From the NCBI GenBank assembly GCA_963971305.1, contig OZ020309.1, positions 16,671,001-16,735,000 of the forward strand: 64,000 bases of DNA, read 5' to 3'. Position 1 is the first letter of the stretch. The number at the start of each line of letters is the position of its first letter. Origin of the DNA: Arcuatula senhousia (taxonomy: Eukaryota > Mollusca > Bivalvia > Mytilida > Mytilidae). A program made the position numbers and the translations under genes. Below the pieces are notes generated by a model. It was not told the DNA's origin. It made no database searches and saw only the letters and a program-made list of their open reading frames with translations. Positions 58,711 through 64,000 of the stretch are shown here, piece after piece.

Positions 58711-61700
58711 TAAGTCTCCCAAACGAAGTTTGGAGACTTATTGTTTTTACTCAGGTTTTTCAGATTTTTTTTACAATGAACTTGTCCGACCGGTTTCTCG
58801 GAGATGGTTTTTCAGATCAAAACCATACTTGGTATGTGAGTTATTCATGTTATGAAGGTGTGCACAAAACTTTCGAATTTTTCAAGATGGCCGCCTATTT
58901 CAAAATGGCCGACAAAAATCGGCTAATTTTTGGGAATGTTGACCGATTCTGATGAACATTGGTTTCTGGGCTAAACATGATGCTCCGAGTTCAATGGAAA
59001 AGACCAAAAATTGCTATCTTGTATAGTTTTTTTTTCATAATTTTTTTTGGTATTTTTTTTAATTTTTGAAAAATCACATAAAAAATTTGAAAAAAATTCT
59101 GAAAAAAAATCAAGTGCTCCTATCAAAAATCTGATTTGATATTTGAAATCAGCATTATAAAAGCTACAAAAAAGGGGTGAGTCATGAAAAAATCTGACCA
59201 ACGGTTTTCGATTTATACAGTCTTGAAATTTTTTCCGAAGTGACCCCACCCCTCCTTTGGACCCCCTTAATTTCGCAATGGACCTCTATGTATGAAACGA
59301 TTACCGTATTGAGTTCAAGTACATGTTAGGCATCTTATAATAGGTATTGTTTATACAGATTGGATTTACTGTTTGAGAGCTATAAGGAGTTTTGTGTGAG
59401 AAACCATGGCATTTTGGCCTACGGTCCCCCTTTCTGGTACCCCCCAGAACCCCTTATGACTTGTGAATCTGATCTTTTTGGTATTAATTCTTTACATTGG
59501 CCTTAGTCCTACATGTTTACCAAGTTTCAGAAGGATCGGTTAAAAAATGCCTGCAAAAAGTTTCGGTATGTAATTATTAAGTCTCCCAAACGAAGTTTGG
59601 AGACTTATTGTTTTTACTCAGGTTTTTCAGATTTTTTTTACAATGAACTTGTCCGACCGGTTTCTCGGAGATGGTTTTTCAGATCAAAACCATACTTGGT
59701 ATGTGAGTTATTCATGTTATGAAGGTGTGCACAAAACTTTCGAATTTTTCAAGATGGCCGCCTATTTCAAAATGGCCGACAAAAATCGGCTAATTTTTGG
59801 GAATGTTGACCGATTCTGATGAACATTGGTTTCTGGGCTAAACATGATGCTCCGAGTTCAATGGAAAAGACCAAAAATTGCTATCTTGTATAGTTTTTTT
59901 TTCATAATTTTTTTTGGTATTTTTTTTAATTTTTGAAAAATCACATAAAAAATTTGAAAAAAATTCTGAAAAAAAATCAAGTGCTCCTATCAAAAATCTG
60001 ATTTGATATTTGAAATCAGCATTATAAAAGCTACAAAAAAGGGGTGAGTCATGAAAAAATCTGACCAACGGTTTTCGATTTATACAGTCTTGAAATTTTT
60101 TCCGAAGTGACCCCACCCCTCCTTTGGACCCCCTTAATTTCGCAATGGACCTCTATGTATGAAACGATTACCGTATTGAGTTCAAGTACATGTTAGGCAT
60201 CTTATAATAGGTATTGTTTATACAGATTGGATTTACTGTTTGAGAGCTATAAGGAGTTTTGTGTGAGAAACCATGGCATTTTGGCCTACGGTCCCCCTTT
60301 CTGGTACCCCCCAGAACCCCTTATGACTTGTGAATCTGATCTTTTTGGTATTAATTCTTTACATTGGCCTTAGTCCTACATGTTTACCAAGTTTCAGAAG
60401 GATCGGTTAAAAAATGCCTGCAAAAAGTTTCGGTATGTAATTATTAAGTCTCCCAAACGAAGTTTGGAGACTTATTGTTTTTACTCAGGTTTTTCAGATT
60501 TTTTTTACAATGAACTTGTCCGACCGGTTTCTCGGAGATGGTTTTTCAGATCAAAACCATACTTGGTATGTGAGTTATTCATGTTATGAAGGTGTGCACA
60601 AAACTTTCGAATTTTTCAAGATGGCCGCCTATTTCAAAATGGCCGACAAAAATCGGCTAATTTTTGGGAATGTTGACCGATTCTGATGAACATTGGTTTC
60701 TGGGCTAAACATGATGCTCCGAGTTCAATGGAAAAGACCAAAAATTGCTATCTTGTATAGTTTTTTTTTCATAATTTTTTTTGGTATTTTTTTTAATTTT
60801 TGAAAAATCACATAAAAAATTTGAAAAAAATTCTGAAAAAAAATCAAGTGCTCCTATCAAAAATCTGATTTGATATTTGAAATCAGCATTATAAAAGCTA
60901 CAAAAAAGGGGTGAGTCATGAAAAAATCTGACCAACGGTTTTCGATTTATACAGTCTTGAAATTTTTTCCGAAGTGACCCCACCCCTCCTTTGGACCCCC
61001 TTAATTTCGCAATGGACCTCTATGTATGAAACGATTACCGTATTGAGTTCAAGTACATGTTAGGCATCTTATAATAGGTATTGTTTATACAGATTGGATT
61101 TACTGTTTGAGAGCTATAAGGAGTTTTGTGTGAGAAACCATGGCATTTTGGCCTACGGTCCCCCTTTCTGGTACCCCCCAGAACCCCTTATGACTTGTGA
61201 ATCTGATCTTTTTGGTATTAATTCTTTACATTGGCCTTAGTCCTACATGTTTACCAAGTTTCAGAAGGATCGGTTAAAAAATGCCTGCAAAAAGTTTCGG
61301 TATGTAATTATTAAGTCTCCCAAACGAAGTTTGGAGACTTATTGTTTTTACTCAGGTTTTTCAGATTTTTTTTACAATGAACTTGTCCGACCGGTTTCTC
61401 GGAGATGGTTTTTCAGATCAAAACCATACTTGGTATGTGAGTTATTCATGTTATGAAGGTGTGCACAAAACTTTCGAATTTTTCAAGATGGCCGCCTATT
61501 TCAAAATGGCCGACAAAAATCGGCTAATTTTTGGGAATGTTGACCGATTCTGATGAACATTGGTTTCTGGGCTAAACATGATGCTCCGAGTTCAATGGAA
61601 AAGACCAAAAATTGCTATCTTGTATAGTTTTTTTTTCATAATTTTTTTTGGTATTTTTTTTAATTTTTGAAAAATCACATAAAAAATTTGAAAAAAATTC

Positions 61701-64000
61701 TGAAAAAAAATCAAGTGCTCCTATCAAAAATCTGATTTGATATTTGAAATCAGCATTATAAAAGCTACAAAAAAGGGGTGAGTCATGAAAAAATCTGACC
61801 AACGGTTTTCGATTTATACAGTCTTGAAATTTTTTCCGAAGTGACCCCACCCCTCCTTTGGACCCCCTTAATTTCGCAATGGACCTCTATGTATGAAACG
61901 ATTACCGTATTGAGTTCAAGTACATGTTAGGCATCTTATAATAGGTATTGTTTATACAGATTGGATTTACTGTTTGAGAGCTATAAGGAGTTTTGTGTGA
62001 GAAACCATGGCATTTTGGCCTACGGTCCCCCTTTCTGGTACCCCCCAGAACCCCTTATGACTTGTGAATCTGATCTTTTTGGTATTAATTCTTTACATTG
62101 GCCTTAGTCCTACATGTTTACCAAGTTTCAGAAGGATCGGTTAAAAAATGCCTGCAAAAAGTTTCGGTATGTAATTATTAAGTCTCCCAAACGAAGTTTG
62201 GAGACTTATTGTTTTTACTCAGGTTTTTCAGATTTTTTTTACAATGAACTTGTCCGACCGGTTTCTCGGAGATGGTTTTTCAGATCAAAACCATACTTGG
62301 TATGTGAGTTATTCATGTTATGAAGGTGTGCACAAAACTTTCGAATTTTTCAAGATGGCCGCCTATTTCAAAATGGCCGACAAAAATCGGCTAATTTTTG
62401 GGAATGTTGACCGATTCTGATGAACATTGGTTTCTGGGCTAAACATGATGCTCCGAGTTCAATGGAAAAGACCAAAAATTGCTATCTTGTATAGTTTTTT
62501 TTTCATAATTTTTTTTGGTATTTTTTTTAATTTTTGAAAAATCACATAAAAAATTTGAAAAAAATTCTGAAAAAAAATCAAGTGCTCCTATCAAAAATCT
62601 GATTTGATATTTGAAATCAGCATTATAAAAGCTACAAAAAAGGGGTGAGTCATGAAAAAATCTGACCAACGGTTTTCGATTTATACAGTCTTGAAATTTT
62701 TTCCGAAGTGACCCCACCCCTCCTTTGGACCCCCTTAATTTCGCAATGGACCTCTATGTATGAAACGATTACCGTATTGAGTTCAAGTACATGTTAGGCA
62801 TCTTATAATAGGTATTGTTTATACAGATTGGATTTACTGTTTGAGAGCTATAAGGAGTTTTGTGTGAGAAACCATGGCATTTTGGCCTACGGTCCCCCTT
62901 TCTGGTACCCCCCAGAACCCCTTATGACTTGTGAATCTGATCTTTTTGGTATTAATTCTTTACATTGGCCTTAGTCCTACATGTTTACCAAGTTTCAGAA
63001 GGATCGGTTAAAAAATGCCTGCAAAAAGTTTCGGTATGTAATTATTAAGTCTCCCAAACGAAGTTTGGAGACTTATTGTTTTTACTCAGGTTTTTCAGAT
63101 TTTTTTTACAATGAACTTGTCCGACCGGTTTCTCGGAGATGGTTTTTCAGATCAAAACCATACTTGGTATGTGAGTTATTCATGTTATGAAGGTGTGCAC
63201 AAAACTTTCGAATTTTTCAAGATGGCCGCCTATTTCAAAATGGCCGACAAAAATCGGCTAATTTTTGGGAATGTTGACCGATTCTGATGAACATTGGTTT
63301 CTGGGCTAAACATGATGCTCCGAGTTCAATGGAAAAGACCAAAAATTGCTATCTTGTATAGTTTTTTTTTCATAATTTTTTTTGGTATTTTTTTTAATTT
63401 TTGAAAAATCACATAAAAAATTTGAAAAAAATTCTGAAAAAAAATCAAGTGCTCCTATCAAAAATCTGATTTGATATTTGAAATCAGCATTATAAAAGCT
63501 ACAAAAAAGGGGTGAGTCATGAAAAAATCTGACCAACGGTTTTCGATTTATACAGTCTTGAAATTTTTTCCGAAGTGACCCCACCCCTCCTTTGGACCCC
63601 CTTAATTTCGCAATGGACCTCTATGTATGAAACGATTACCGTATTGAGTTCAAGTACATGTTAGGCATCTTATAATAGGTATTGTTTATACAGATTGGAT
63701 TTACTGTTTGAGAGCTATAAGGAGTTTTGTGTGAGAAACCATGGCATTTTGGCCTACGGTCCCCCTTTCTGGTACCCCCCAGAACCCCTTATGACTTGTG
63801 AATCTGATCTTTTTGGTATTAATTCTTTACATTGGCCTTAGTCCTACATGTTTACCAAGTTTCAGAAGGATCGGTTAAAAAATGCCTGCAAAAAGTTTCG
63901 GTATGTAATTATTAAGTCTCCCAAACGAAGTTTGGAGACTTATTGTTTTTACTCAGGTTTTTCAGATTTTTTTTACAATGAACTTGTCCGACCGGTTTCT
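58711..64000 (+). repeat. 867-bp satellite, six full units plus a partial one
   Basis: Units start at 58711, 59578, 60445, 61312, 62179 and 63046, with a partial from 63913. I saw no difference between units. Each unit opens with TAAGTCTCC-c-AAAC, loop GAA, GTTTGGAGACTTA, then TTGTTTTTACTCAGG, and contains CCATACTTGGTATGTGAG about 110 bp in. It ends TTTCGGTATGTAATTAT. The unit is thus a complete hairpin-headed element in head-to-tail array. Open stretches of 69 and 92 codons recur only because the DNA does. Confidence 0.95.

Noticed and set aside
58328..58740. CRISPR-like array of palindromic repeats with short spacers
   Set aside because: Animal genome; spacers are (TTA)n and not unique; repeats are of several types. 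These are hairpin modules of mobile repeats.
58221..58952. 243-codon and 263-codon frames spanning the RT end and the hairpin row
   Set aside because: They join two different frames of the RT region to poly-Tyr, poly-Leu or poly-Ile encoded by (TTA)n; chimeric reading through an insertion.
58711..63912. Recurring 69- and 92-codon open frames in the satellite
   Set aside because: Identical only because the DNA units are identical; no domain, and low-complexity T-rich text.

Overview
The window is nuclear DNA from a mollusc, most likely a mussel-like bivalve. It is AT-rich, its genes are broken into short exons with GT...AG introns, it encodes animal proteins (a TMTC3-type ER mannosyltransferase, a DED/NB-ARC protein, a senataxin-like protein), and dispersed repeats fill most introns and spacers. 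Species assignment is inference from gene and repeat style only.

Layout. 1-8218 (minus): the first nine coding exons of a TMTC3 orthologue; the rest runs off the left edge. 8219-11836: spacer between head-to-head genes, holding a 572-bp TIR element. 11837-20930 (plus): a complete four-exon gene for a 956-residue DED + NB-ARC (STAND) + helical-repeat protein, whose second intron carries a three-level nest of repeats. 20931-37544: about 16.6 kb without a recognised coding exon, rich in MITEs and tandem-repeat elements, plus an exactly duplicated exon-like segment. 37545-51269 (plus): four in-phase exons of a long, mostly disordered protein ending in a segment like the region before the senataxin helicase; the helicase itself is not in the window. 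51270-56190: nested repeats. 56309-58327: a DIRS-like retroelement with gag-like and truncated RT frames, cut off by a row of short hairpin modules. 58711-64000: a tandem satellite of period 867 bp, copies apparently identical, running off the right edge.

Most notable pattern. At least ten otherwise different repeat families share one plan: a T-run, then a 20-35 nt inverted repeat around a small GAA/AAA-type loop, then usually TAT(T)GT..., often a CGTC- or CGG-rich tract, and a body that often has an (A)ACTTGGTATG-like block. Stem sequences differ between families and copies, but paired changes keep the stem. The 867-bp satellite is one such element in tandem, and seven heads sit side by side at 58328-58740. 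This may be one undescribed superfamily of mobile elements with a structurally conserved terminal hairpin. The three host genes show no sign of acting together; they are ordinary neighbours.
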